Below, piece after piece: positions 25,101 through 36,100 of a DNA stretch of 64,000 bases (positions are counted from its first letter, which is position 1; each line of letters begins with the position of its first letter). Where the stretch lies: contig CM077644.1 of NCBI GenBank assembly GCA_039707465.1, forward strand, positions 79,382,875 through 79,446,874, read 5' to 3'. Made by a program: the position numbers and the translations under genes. This stretch comes from Rhabdophis nuchalis (Eukaryota > Chordata > Lepidosauria > Squamata > Natricidae). The notes beneath the pieces were generated by a model that did no database searches, was not told the DNA's origin, and was given only the letters and a program-made list of their open reading frames with translations.

Positions 25101-25475
25101 AACAGTAGATAAAATTAGTAAATTTGGAAGGATTACAGTAGATTATTCTATTAATTGCTTCATTGTTGCCTTTATCAACCTCATTTCAAACTCTCACATT
25201 GGAGAATTCTTTTTATTCAATCCAAAATCAGAGAAGTCCACAGAAAGTCCATCCGATGTTTAATATTACAGACTTGGAAGTAGTCAGATTGACCAATACT
25301 TTTGCTCAATAAAGAAATCAGTACTGAAATTATGGGATGTTATCTAGTTTCTGCTTGAACGCTTTCATTGGAAGGAATTCTAATGTGCATTTTTTGGGGG
25401 GGTCTCATATATCTCAAACCAAGCACTATACAGGTCCTATATATCAGCCTCAGATCACTAACAGTATAATCAATA
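19185..25475. other. 6.3-kb stretch without recognised repeats or genes
   Basis: Apart from short homopolymers (for example a C10 run near 23116), no mobile element or credible coding frame was seen. The sub-region 19700-20260 is dense in TAAT, ATTA and TTAAT cores and contains no simple repeats, resembling conserved non-coding DNA beside neural genes. The 106-codon frame at 23546-23866 shows no domain. Confidence 0.4.
19930..20160. promoter_or_regulatory. Candidate conserved non-coding element
   Basis: A balanced, non-repetitive block with several homeodomain-type cores (cattaat, cttaat, cattaaa, ttaatgatgctcatt) and no coding signal. Proposed only from sequence texture and position in the gene desert downstream of NEGR1. 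Alignment to other amniotes would decide. Confidence 0.2.
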
Positions 25476-25483
25476 TTCTAGAC

Positions 25484-25918
25484 CAGGGGTCCCCAACCTT
25501 TTTGGCACCAGGGACCGATTTCATGTAAAAAAAATTCCGCGGACTGGTGGGTGCCTCCAGCAGGTGAGTCGAGTCACGTAGGCCGCGTGCGCGTTCGGCA
25601 GTCATGTGCAACCGGGCGGGAAAGCTGCCAGGGGTCCCAGGCAAAGGATCCTCGGCTGGGGCAGGGAAGGACGGGCTGCGTCCCGGGCAGGAGGGTCTGG
25701 CAGCCTGGCACAGGGCCAGGTGGTGCCCCGAACCCCCCCCAATGCAGGCTGTTGCCCCCGTCCTGCCCCCGAGAAGCGACCCGGCCAGCCGCCAAGATAG
25801 TGGAGCATTGCTACATTTTCCTAAGAGTTGCACTAGTCTCTCCGCCGCTCACTCCGGCCCGGTTATTATCAAGCTACGGACCAGCACCAGTCCGCTGCCC
25901 GGGGGTTGGGGACCCCTG
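25484..25918. mobile_element. CpG-rich hAT element with perfect 8-bp duplication (435 bp)
   Basis: Terminal inverted repeats caggggtccccaacctttt and gggggttggggacccctg, flanked by ttctagac at 25476-25483 and 25919-25926 without mismatch. The interior is very GC- and CpG-rich, unlike its surroundings. It opens long frames on both strands (up to 139 codons) with low-complexity Pro/Gly/Arg content and no transposase domain, so these are not genes. The perfect duplication and retained CpGs indicate a fairly young insertion. The ends resemble hAT-Charlie type elements. Confidence 0.88.
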
Positions 25919-25926
25919 TTCTAGAC

Positions 25927-28151
25927 AATTAGCTACATGTGAAATACTGGGGCTTATATTTCACTGGTGATTTACGCACAATTGAGAAACTCATTGCATC
26001 ATGGTTGAAAGACAGTGATTGCCTTGTATGGGGTATATGCCGATTCAATAGTCTAGCAAGTGTGAAATTTCATGGATTCTGTATTAAAGTAACAATAAAT
26101 AAAAATCTACCGAAAGATTTCATTGTGCATTGGAGAAATCAAAGTCTTTACTCTAGATAATCCTTGTATGGTACCTAGGAGTTTCTATCATATTTTTAAA
26201 AAATAATTATTTTGATTTTGGTAAGAATTTGGGATTTTCATATACAATAAAGCTTTCCTGCTTCTGCCTCTGCTTTATGTCTGCTGTAGTTTCAAATACA
26301 TTACAATACCCCCCCCCCCATTCTTTTTCTCCTTCCAATTCACTGTTGTTTGTCTGATTAAGGAAAGATAATAATTGCAAGCTTCATTCATAGGATAATG
26401 AGTAATGTGCTCTTTGTGCAATTTCCAAAGGCTTCACATTAGACCGAAGATGCATTTTCAAGCACTTATTAGGAAATGCTCACAAAAGGTAAAAAGCAGG
26501 CTGGTAGTTAAGTGTGGAAGAGAAAAAGGCTTTTTGAGCTTTTGAGAAGCTCACGGTAAATACCAGTTACATAGAAGCTTTTGGTCAAAAAGTACAAATA
26601 AAAGAAAACAAAGCCTCCGATAGATCAAGGATGTGCGACTCCCATTAGTTCAGTGACCATGGGTTGTATTTTGGGTAGGAGATCACGAGTTCTAAAATCT
26701 GAAATGCAGGTTTTAAGATTCTAAAAGGCTGATGGTATGGGTTATGAAAACTCTCCCCGAACCCTAAAAACATGAAAAAAATAGTAAGATTAGGTAAGGG
26801 GTATGGGTGAGCCCATAAGAGAATTGTGTTTGGGAGCATGCAATAGAGTTGCTTATCCATGTCCTATTCTTGAACACTGAAATCGTGTGTCCCATTATGA
26901 AAAGACATAAAACAGTCAAAATGGAGCATCAACAAAATATGATACAAGGGCCATTTTTGAAAACAAAAATGGTGCTATTGTCATCACATATATTACAAAC
27001 AAATTGGGTAGGGAAAATAGTAATATTAAATTATGGTCATCTCAATGTAAAAATATCTAAAAGAAGAAGGCAGAGTATGTTCCATAAGACTTTTGGTTAA
27101 TAAACCTCCAAAGTAGCTTTTCTTTGATAGGGAGGAAGAAAATGGATCTATTGGATCTAACATACTTGTCTGAAATTACATATTGTAGCTGAGGTTGTAT
27201 TATTTTGACATGTACACATAATTATTTAATGTTTGCCCCTTTTGAATTGTGTCTGTAGAGAGAGAAAATTTTTTTAAGACCCTAGTTTTTTAAAATATAA
27301 GTTTCCTTTTTATGCGTTTAATGTGGGTTTGAAGAAGATATTGCTTCTTTAAGGTATCACCTTTAATCTTGTTACATATCCAATTGAAGGATCGGATCTT
27401 GCTGAAACTAAAATTAATTAAAATTTAATTATTGACTGAAGATTACATTACAGAATGTCAGGCTCTACTAATATAAATGAAAATATATTGGCTATTTATT
27501 CTCCAAAGGCTATGGATTCAGTGGTTTGGTTTTGTTTATCTCCTGGGCCCCCTCATAAAATCAACTTTGTGCTGAGTCCTAAGGCAACAAAGCAAAGAAT
27601 ATAACATTTCAAGGGGTCTAGGTATTACATAAACTAGGTACTTTCTATTTAAAATTCACATTAAAAATGTTGTAAAGAGCAGACACTTTTTGCCAGGTTT
27701 AAAAATAATAATTTCAGAAAAGTACTAGCTAGAAAAATATGTTTTGCTGTTGTGATCCTAAAGAAAATTGCTTTGCTCCAGCTGTTATCAGTTTGGGAAG
27801 GACTCATCCTTCCCACCCACCCAAGAAATCTTAGAGGTATGACAGTAATGGGAAATTTGCATTAAGAAATGCAATATTCTACCTTGGTAAAGAGTCACAG
27901 TGAAGCTAATCTGCCTTGATAGACTTTCCAGCTTGTGAATAGTGGCTTCTCTCTGTGTGCCATATGTGCACAGCAGCCATGGATATTGAACATAGCAATA
28001 TGGCTCTGGTTAGAAGACAGGCTACACATCACAGAGATGATTCAAAGTGATGTATCGCACACATCTCCATCAGAGTAAATCTGTCCTTTAATGATCTCCA
28101 CATATAGAGTAGGTATGAAAGGCAACATAGTTGATGTTATTGACATTTTAA
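25927..28151. other. Unique DNA, no gene seen
   Basis: A C9 run lies near 26311. No repeat family or coding signal was recognised in either orientation. Confidence 0.4.
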
Positions 28152-28188
28152 TATATGTATGTATGTTTGTGTTTATATGTGTTTGTGT

Positions 28189-28227
<39 letters not shown>

Positions 28228-28242
28228 CACACACACACACAC
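28152..28242. repeat. Compound (GTAT)/(GT)n-(AC)n microsatellite
   Basis: gtatgtatgt and gtgtttgtgt stretches flip at 28190 into (AC)17 and, after atgc, another (AC)8. The switch from GT to AC on the same strand makes the junction self-complementary. Confidence 0.9.
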
Positions 28243-28399
28243 GAAATGCAAAAGATGTATTTAACACCAGGTCTGGTTTAGCACCAATAATGCTTGCTTT
28301 TTCATGAGGTTTGTTAGGCAAGTTTCATGTACATGGCTTTCCTATCTGAATAGCACATGGGATGAAGACTACTAATTTTAATGATCCGCAAGATGCAAT

Positions 28400-28470
28400 G
28401 GCAGGTGAGTAGATTAGTTTCAGATTTGAAACTAATCAAATCTCAGGGCAGGTGAGTAGATTAGTTTCAG
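28400..28470. repeat. 24-bp direct repeat
   Basis: ggcaggtgagtagattagtt plus tcag occurs at 28400-28423 and again at 28447-28470 without mismatch, with a 47-bp period. Between the copies, tttgaaactaat inverts part of the unit. It appears to be a small local duplication. Confidence 0.85.
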
Positions 28471-29699
28471 CTTTGATGTCACCCTTGACATCCTTCGGGG
28501 ACATCTAGAAAAGCTCATTCTGATTCCAACTCTATGTTTCTTTTTTTATCTGGCCCAGCACTGAGTGCCTGAGGTGACCATCTTCATGCACTGAGCAACT
28601 ATAGTCTGGAAGACTACGGGCCAGCAATCCAGAAAGCTCCCTCAACTTCCATGTGCCTAATATTCTTTGCCTTCCAGGCTGCCCTCTTCAGTGTCCTTCC
28701 TTACCAAATAGGGAAATCAACTTAAAGAAGAATTTCATCATGAGATAGAGGTAGGACTGCTCTCAAATGGTTCTGAAGACAATGGGGAAATCAAGATGTT
28801 ATGGCATGATGGCTGCACTGCTTTACAGCATGCTGGAAGGATTTTTTGCCCCTTAAATGGCATGGCAAATGCTTTCCTAAAGAAAGGAAGGATGGGTACA
28901 TGGAAAATCGTGAGGGAAACGTGGACAAAAGATGTGGGAAAAACCTGGAGTCATCTTGCCAATCCAAGCAGTGCTGCTGATTCTGGATCATTGGGAGAAT
29001 TTAAATTGATGTTCTAGCTGCTGTAGACAGTTATTTCAATGGAAAAGAAGAAGTGGATACTTTGCAAGCATGCCTTGATGCCTGACTTGTTTTAAAGGAG
29101 AGAAAGAATGACAACATTTATGAGGGGCATAAGTATGCTGAATAATAATGATGATAATATCCTTTAAAAAAATGCGTGACTGCTTTTTGTGTCCATTTGA
29201 TTCCTCACATGTTTCTGGGGAGATTATGAAACTTCAGTAGGTACTCTTCCAAAAATGACATTGGCCATTTATACTTTTTATAGGAGATCTTTCCTTCTCT
29301 CTGCATACTTAAACAACCTCAAAGCCTAGCCACCAGAGGACTTTTATTCTGGGACAATGTCAAGTTCTCCTCCTCAGCTGTCCTTGAAGGCCCATGCAGG
29401 AAGATTCCTTACCTGGAGAAACAATGCCTCTGTGATCTTCAACCCACCTGCATATGCTTCTCCAGTACCTATACAATAGAGACATTTGTACTAGTCTCAT
29501 CTTACTGTTACTGTACAGTTACTGCACAATACCCAGGGTGCATGCTCTCAGATACTAACCTTGCTACAATACATAATGTTGCAGCTTCTGTGTAGCAGCA
29601 CTTAAGTCTGTCAGATGATGACCTGGGCTATAAACTAGTTTTAATGATTATCATCTAGTTTATCATTCTAGAGTGTTCTGTATTGTGACTTAGTCTGCC
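28471..29699. other. Unique DNA, no gene seen
   Basis: No recognised repeats. Open frames at 28791-29017 on both strands overlap and have no domain. Confidence 0.4.
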
Positions 29700-29912
29700 A
29701 TATGCTTACTGTTATGCCCCCTTACACCAGCTTAATGCTCCTACCCCTTCTTTTAGATTCCTTTTAGACTTCTATATACAACATCTCATTTTATATACTC
29801 TAGATTTTTTATTATATTTTAGCCTTTGATGTAGTTGCTATGCTTTTTAATTTACTGTATCCTTTCCTCTTTATACTGGTCTTTGACCATAAAGATTTGA
29901 TTTGATTTTTTC
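29700..29912 (+). mobile_element. Possible decayed LINE 3' tail
   Basis: The end ttatactggtctttgaccat followed by aaagatttgatttgattttt resembles a common reptilian LINE terminus 'tggtctttgaccataataaa' with a (gattt)n tail. The upstream 150 bp is T-rich and noncoding, fitting a 3' UTR. Family and 5' limit are uncertain. Confidence 0.4.
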
Positions 29913-31528
29913 TTCCTCAGGCTAAAGAAACTAAAAAGCTATTTTTGACTCTAACATCACACAAAGAAGTATATTCCAGTTTACAGGCATTTGTTTTTCT
30001 TCTAAGTAAATAAAGAAAATAAAAATCTGATATACCTTGTACACTGTTGTTATATTAGGGGGAATAATAATCAGAATAATGAAATGAATGATCATACAAA
30101 ATTTTAGGCATTTATGCAAAGAATGGAAATATTATTGATTGCGTTATAAATTTTATTTTAGATGCAATCTGAAAGCTCACACTGAATATCAGATTTCACA
30201 TACTGAATTTAAAAAATACAGACATCAGTGTGAGTTTAGGTAATGTATAGTATAGATTTTAGTGAGAAGAGAAAGTAAGTGCACAATTTTAGTGCTTCTT
30301 GAGGAACAAAAAAGTCTATAAGTAAAGATCAAGAAAAAATGACAGATGTCATTATAGCATCTGATTGATGTAAAGTTGTATTTTAAAAATAACAGTACTT
30401 TGTGGATGGTTATTTTTCAGCGTTTGTAATCAGTAACTATGGTCTAAATTCCCATTACTACTAAATATGTGTTGGTGGTATGTTTTATGTTATAAATATA
30501 TATATTTCTACCCAATGAATACCTCACTTTTCATGAGCAACATTACAGACGAATAGTTTATAGGATTATTGTCACATCTCATGCTTAGTATTGCCAAATG
30601 AATGGTCCTGATTTATGACAAATTGCCAGAAACATGTTGAAATTTGCCTATGGAGATTCAATTTAAAAAATCAGCTTTAGGTATGATATGAATGTACTGC
30701 TGACAATGAATTTTTAAACATTTCTTAAGAATTTCTAACATTGTCTTACTGACCCATCTTCCTAGCATCACCCATCCATTGTTTAAACAATGCTTGTCTA
30801 AATTACTATTATTTCAGCAAAACAGTTGCCAAACTCTCCAGAAGATTCTATAATTTCTAGCGGGAAAATCACAACATGCAGACGTATTTCCTAATCTTAC
30901 TCCCTTCTTCACTATAAACCTTGAATTTTAGACATTTGGACATCAGCATCACATTTTTACAAGTCATTCAATGTGATTATGGAAGATAATGTTGAATGCT
31001 ATTTCATCGTTATTTGTGTCTGTTCTAGGGTACGTTGCATGTTAAGGGATCACTGTTAAAACTCAGAGTAATTTCAAAGCCTAGGCATAATTCATCTTAT
31101 CCAAAATAGTGCATGTGTTATACTGCATTCTACATACAGTTAGTGTTACATTATTTACTGCAGTAGTAGATATAAAATTCTGTTCAGATAGTCAAGAAGT
31201 TAATATAAATATAATTATGATAATGCAACGGAATTTCTTTTGTACAGTGTATACAACTCTCAGGGTTGTGTCCACCCCACAAAAGAGATGAATCACCTGA
31301 AAAAAAAGTAGCATTCTTTTCAAATATATGTAGACACGCCTGTAGAATATAAATATATGCTCAGATAAAAGGCAACATTTTGCGGCTTGTAACTGTTCCT
31401 TGGAGCAAAGTCAACATTCAAGCATTCGGCCTAAGGAGAGTCACAAACAAGAAAATCTTTCAAGTTCTTCTAAGAGCAGTTCGTACCTATGATCTTTTAT
31501 GGGAATTACTATATCCTAGGTTTTCCCC
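29913..31528. other. Unique AT-rich DNA, nothing recognised
   Basis: No coding signal and no mobile element recognised. Confidence 0.4.
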
Positions 31529-31536
31529 CCATATAG

Positions 31537-31753
31537 CAGGGGTAGTCAACCTTTTTATATCCAGCACCCACTTTTGTATCCCTGTTAGTAGTAAAATTTT
31601 CTAACCGCCCACCGGTTCCATGATTTATAAAGTATGGAAGTTAATTAAATTTTAAAAAAAAGATAAGTGCTTCAGTATCGGATAAGAAAACCGCCCACCA
31701 TGAAAGCTAGAACGTCCACTAGTGGGCAGTAGGGACCAGGTTGACTACCACTG
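31537..31753 (+). mobile_element. hAT element, 'cagtggtagtcaacc' family, copy 1 (217 bp)
   Basis: Ends caggggtagtcaacctttt and ccaggttgactaccactg are inverted repeats. Flanks ccatatag (31529-31536) and ccgtatag (31754-31761) match at 7 of 8 bases. The interior includes accgcccaccggttccatga and gcccactagtgggcag-like segments shared with the opposite-strand copy at 59728-59951. Non-autonomous. Confidence 0.85.
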
Positions 31754-31761
31754 CCGTATAG

Positions 31762-32724
31762 TACGTAGGTAACCTACAAAAGAAAACCATGCTTTTATCC
31801 CGCTTAATTTTTTTAACTCTTAAAAAAATTAAAGCACAAGGAAAATAGGGCAGTAAAAATGCTAATTGCAGCATCACCTTTCAAAACTATAGCTTAAACT
31901 AAGGAATAACGTTAGATGCCTAGCATACAACCATGTATTTTTAAAATGTATGCTTATATACATTTTAATTATTCTGCTTTTGTATAATATGAAGCCCATA
32001 TTTATATAAGCAAATTGGCAACTTTGATCCTTTCCTTTGTCAGACAAAGTAAGAGAATTATAATTACTTAAACTATCTCCTCCAGTTTAAGAGGCCAAGG
32101 CCAATGTTTCATCCAGAATGCAATTTAGGAAAAAGTGATGTCTCCTTTTCCAGTCCATTAAAGTTTCCTTAGTGACAAACTAGATGTGGAACAAAACACA
32201 TCATCTTGTTTCTTAGTTTATAATAACTTTTGAAAAATATGGATTTGTAGGCCGAGTGAGTTTTCTGTTGGTGGCACAACATTAAAACCAATGAAAAAAG
32301 GGGCAAGGGGTAGAATCTGAGTATGTACACATGCCAAAAATACATTTTGCTGGTCATTAAACCATGTTTATGGCTAGCAGCATTTGTTCTCAGGAATGAA
32401 AGATTTTGTGGTCAACAAATCCATCAACCTACTCAACCTACAAATAGTGAGCATGATTCTCATTCATCAGGCACATGCAGAAAAATCCATTGGGATCAAA
32501 ATAGAACTACCTGTTGTCCCTTTAATTCTCACTCAGATATTCTTTTTCATCCAAATATGCATGAAAGATTCTTTTCATTTATGTGACAAAGAGCCATGGT
32601 TTTTATGGTCAAATGTGCTCTGAAATCAAAATACTGTATGTCCAATACTGTTCTGAACCTCCTTAAAGTTTGAGAAGACCTTTTACAAAAGCAAAACAAC
32701 GTGGCATTCTCCAGGTAACAACAA
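31762..32724. other. Unique DNA, nothing recognised
   Basis: The two overlapping plus-strand frames around 32323-32623 have no domain signature. No repeat family recognised. Confidence 0.4.
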
Positions 32725-33150
32725 TAACAAAATAACAGAGTTGGAAGGGACCTTGGAGGTCTTCTAGTCCAACCTCCTGTGCAGGCAGGAAAGCCTATAC
32801 CATTTCAGACAAATTGTTGTCCAATCTTTCTTAAAAACTTTTGAGTGTTGGAGCACCCACAACTTCTGAAGGCAAACCATTCCAGTAATTAATTGTTCTG
32901 TCAGAAAAATTATCCTTAGCTCTAGGTTGCTTCTCTCCTTGAGTAGTTTTCATCCATTGCTTCTTCCTGCCTTCAGGTGCTTTGGAGAATAGGTTGACCC
33001 CCCTCTTCTTTATGGCAAACCCTTAGATATTGGAACACTGCTATCATGTCACCCCTAGTCCTTCTTTTAATTAAACTAGACATACTCAATTCCAGCAATC
33101 ATTCTTTCTATGTTTTAGCCTCTAGTTCTTTAAGTCTTAAAGTTGCCAAA
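32725..33150 (-). mobile_element. CR1-like LINE 3' end, 5'-truncated and decayed
   Basis: Read on the minus strand the sequence encodes traces of 'RTRGDMIAVFQYL', the conserved C-terminal segment of CR1/L2-group reverse-transcriptase proteins. It is followed by 'SCGCSNTQKFL' and 'GGWTRRPPRSLPTL' and an (aac/ataac) tail. On the plus strand the end reads gagttggaagggaccttgga then ggtcttctagtccaacct, the familiar inverse of the CR1 terminus. Several stops and frameshifts show an old copy. Confidence 0.82.
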
Positions 33151-36100
33151 CTTCTTACCATTGGTTATATTACTGGGCTAGAGAGAAGTTTCCAGAGAAG
33201 TAGGTTGCCTCCCTATCCTTGTTCAATAAGCAGTGTATTTTCTAGTGCAACTATGTTTTCTGACTTATTTTTAAAATTTCTGAGGTTTTCAATATCTGTC
33301 TACCTGATTAACTGTGTCGAAATATTCTCTTATGCAAATATCTCTCTGCCAATCTTCAGTGAATGTGTCAGCCACGTTTGGTATATGTGTCTGTTTTAAA
33401 TTCTAAAATCCAAGCTTATTTTCCAGATCACTGAAAGCAACAGGAGATATATATTTTTTGACAAGAGTTTGATTAAAGCAGCTTTAGAATAAGAAGCATT
33501 TTGGTTTCTAAAAAAATCTGTCTCAAGGAGCCATTGACCACATTTTCCACAGGTCATCCCTCAAGTAGTTGTGAAGTAGTTTATCAGGGCCCAAAATCTG
33601 CATAATGCATTTTGCTTTTGCTATGGAGAGTACAGGAGAGAAATGTCAAATGAACAGATTTAATTTAGATACAAAATATAATTTAAAAGTCCTATTTTTT
33701 TAATGGATAGGATCATTTTTAAGGCACATTCCTAGAAAGAAATATATCTTATTGCAATTATTTGGATATGTTCATGTTACACATATTAACAAGTGCCCCT
33801 ACAACACTTGCTAAGATGTTTGAACATTGTTGCTAAATCATATGGGCAAATGCAGGTAAATGTCACAGATCACTTCAGTTGGGTATGTTTGTTTCCTCCC
33901 TTTACATATTGTCTTTGTTCATTTAGCCTGAGGGTTTACATTTATAGTCAAAAGCTCCAAGATTTCAGGAAGAGGATTTATCTCCTATATGATCTTTTCA
34001 TTTGGAGATAATAGGAACTTAATCTGGGACTGTCTATGTTTAAAACATGGAGCAGCCTACTGGCCTTATGGTCCTATCACTTTCTCAGCCAAGTATAGTT
34101 CCAAAAAATAATAATAAAATCATGTAAATGATAACATGGACATTTATATTTATTTGTATTTCAGCTGCATGCAATACTTTCCTATATTTCCATACAGTGT
34201 ATTTTTAAGCAATATTCGTGTACTTATATTAAATAAAGCAGAACTTTGAAACACCCCCCCCCCCCAAACAGCAGGATCAGAGACTATGAGTTCAAAATCA
34301 TCTTAGTGATGGCAAGGTTTCCATAGCATGGCATCCTCCTGAAACAATGAAAGTACAACTCTAAATGACTACACTGGGAATTATAGTAACTGCTGAAGTC
34401 CAATCTTGCAGGCAGCAGATTAAGAGGGGCTGATCCCACAAACATGACTAGAACATTCTGGTTGCAAAATCCAGCCAATGTGCCCAGTTATTAAAAAGTG
34501 TACACCATGCCCTCACAGTTCTTATTTTCAGGTGCTATGAAGTACATGATGAGTAATGAAATCTCTATTTCATTATTTCAAGAGAGTGGTGGGTTGTTGT
34601 TTTTTTGTTAAAGATTATCATCAGCCTTGCAAGATAGTTCAGACAGGAAGCATGGCCAGATGAATAATTCTATTTTATTGTAAGATTATATTATCTGAAT
34701 CTTGCAAGTCTGAAAGTAAATTTCGCTCCTTTCATCTCACAGCCCAAGAAACTAGGGAGGGTAATTGCCACTCCCTCATTCTTTTTGCAGGCTAAACTAC
34801 CTCTTAGCTCACTGCTCCCCTGGCTGGAGCTCTTCTCCCTGTCTCCCAAGCTCGTTCCAACCTATAACCCATTCATAATAGTAGAAGGTGGAAATAATTG
34901 AATCAATTTGTTTATCATCCTTGCTTCTAATATGTGTAAATTTTACTCTTTAGTTTAAGTGGCTGTGCCAAGCACACAGGGGAGCAAGCCCTTTAAACTG
35001 ATTGGGATTTGCTTTTGAATAGAGGGCATTGGACTGTGCTCTTCACACTTAAAACTGTATTCCCACTTAGTTGGTAGATAATTCTCCTTGATAGACAAGT
35101 ACAGAATTGCATTGTTAACATCAGAATATGTTGGTCACATTCAATGTCTAAATGACGGATATATTATGGAAGGCAACATCTTATTTATGACATACATTAC
35201 GATTGGGTGGAAATTCATTGCCTGCTTTGCATATCCAATTCTAATGAGGAGAAGCACCCCAGCTATTTGAAAGAGTTGTTATGTGCAAGAGCAAGTCTTT
35301 TCAAATGGTCAGAGAAGCTACTTCATTTGTCTCCTGTGGAGATAGTCAAAAGCAGCTTTTGAAGCAACAGTCAGATCATGGGGGGTGGGGTGGGGGAAAT
35401 GAAGTGGTTTTAACTATTAAAAATAGTATTTTGTAAGTGGCCCTTCATATCTCTTCCAAAAGAATAGCACAGCCCTGGTGATGCAAATTCTATCTTCAAA
35501 AGCCAACACTCTGCAGATGTTTTAGAAAAGGTACACACACACACACACTCAGAGTTCATAAAATTGCTTTTGTCCAACAACTATAATTTGTATGTCTTCC
35601 CTCATCGCTCTATCATCTGTTTCTAATAAGGCTAATAATGTTACTGTCCTATTTCTTCTTTTCCAGTTTTTTGCCCTATGTTGCAAAGAAGGATTCATTT
35701 GTTTTTGCAGCCGAGGTATTCCGTATTGGACAGGCAACGAGCGTTTAGAAAAGATAAAAGAAGGATGTCTTGTTTAAGGAAGATGCAGAGAAGTAGTTGT
35801 GCTCGAGATGTATACAAAGGGATCGCCGATGGACTTTGTACAAATGTAACTGAAATTAATTTACCTTATTTCCATACTCACAGTATTTCTTTTAATAGCT
35901 ACAGGATAAATCCTGCTATGGTGTACACCAGGCTGAACAACAAATCAAGCCCATCTGTATGTCGTAGTCCAATAGGTACTTGACAGACTTCTTGCTTCTG
36001 TAGTCCTGGACTGGCATTACAGCCTTAAGATTTGTTGGCATCCAGTGGTGAGCTGTCAGATATGGGTTAGCGGAGTACATTCACTTTGACGGGTCATGTT

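Noticed and set aside
25450..25970. Several long open frames (64-139 codons) on both strands
   Set aside because: They all lie within the GC-rich hAT element. Stop codons are rare there because of base composition, and no domain is present.
34370..34440. Possible hAT MITE scrap (gggaattatagtaactgctg)
   Set aside because: Only a short resemblance to a MITE core, with no inverted ends or target duplication.
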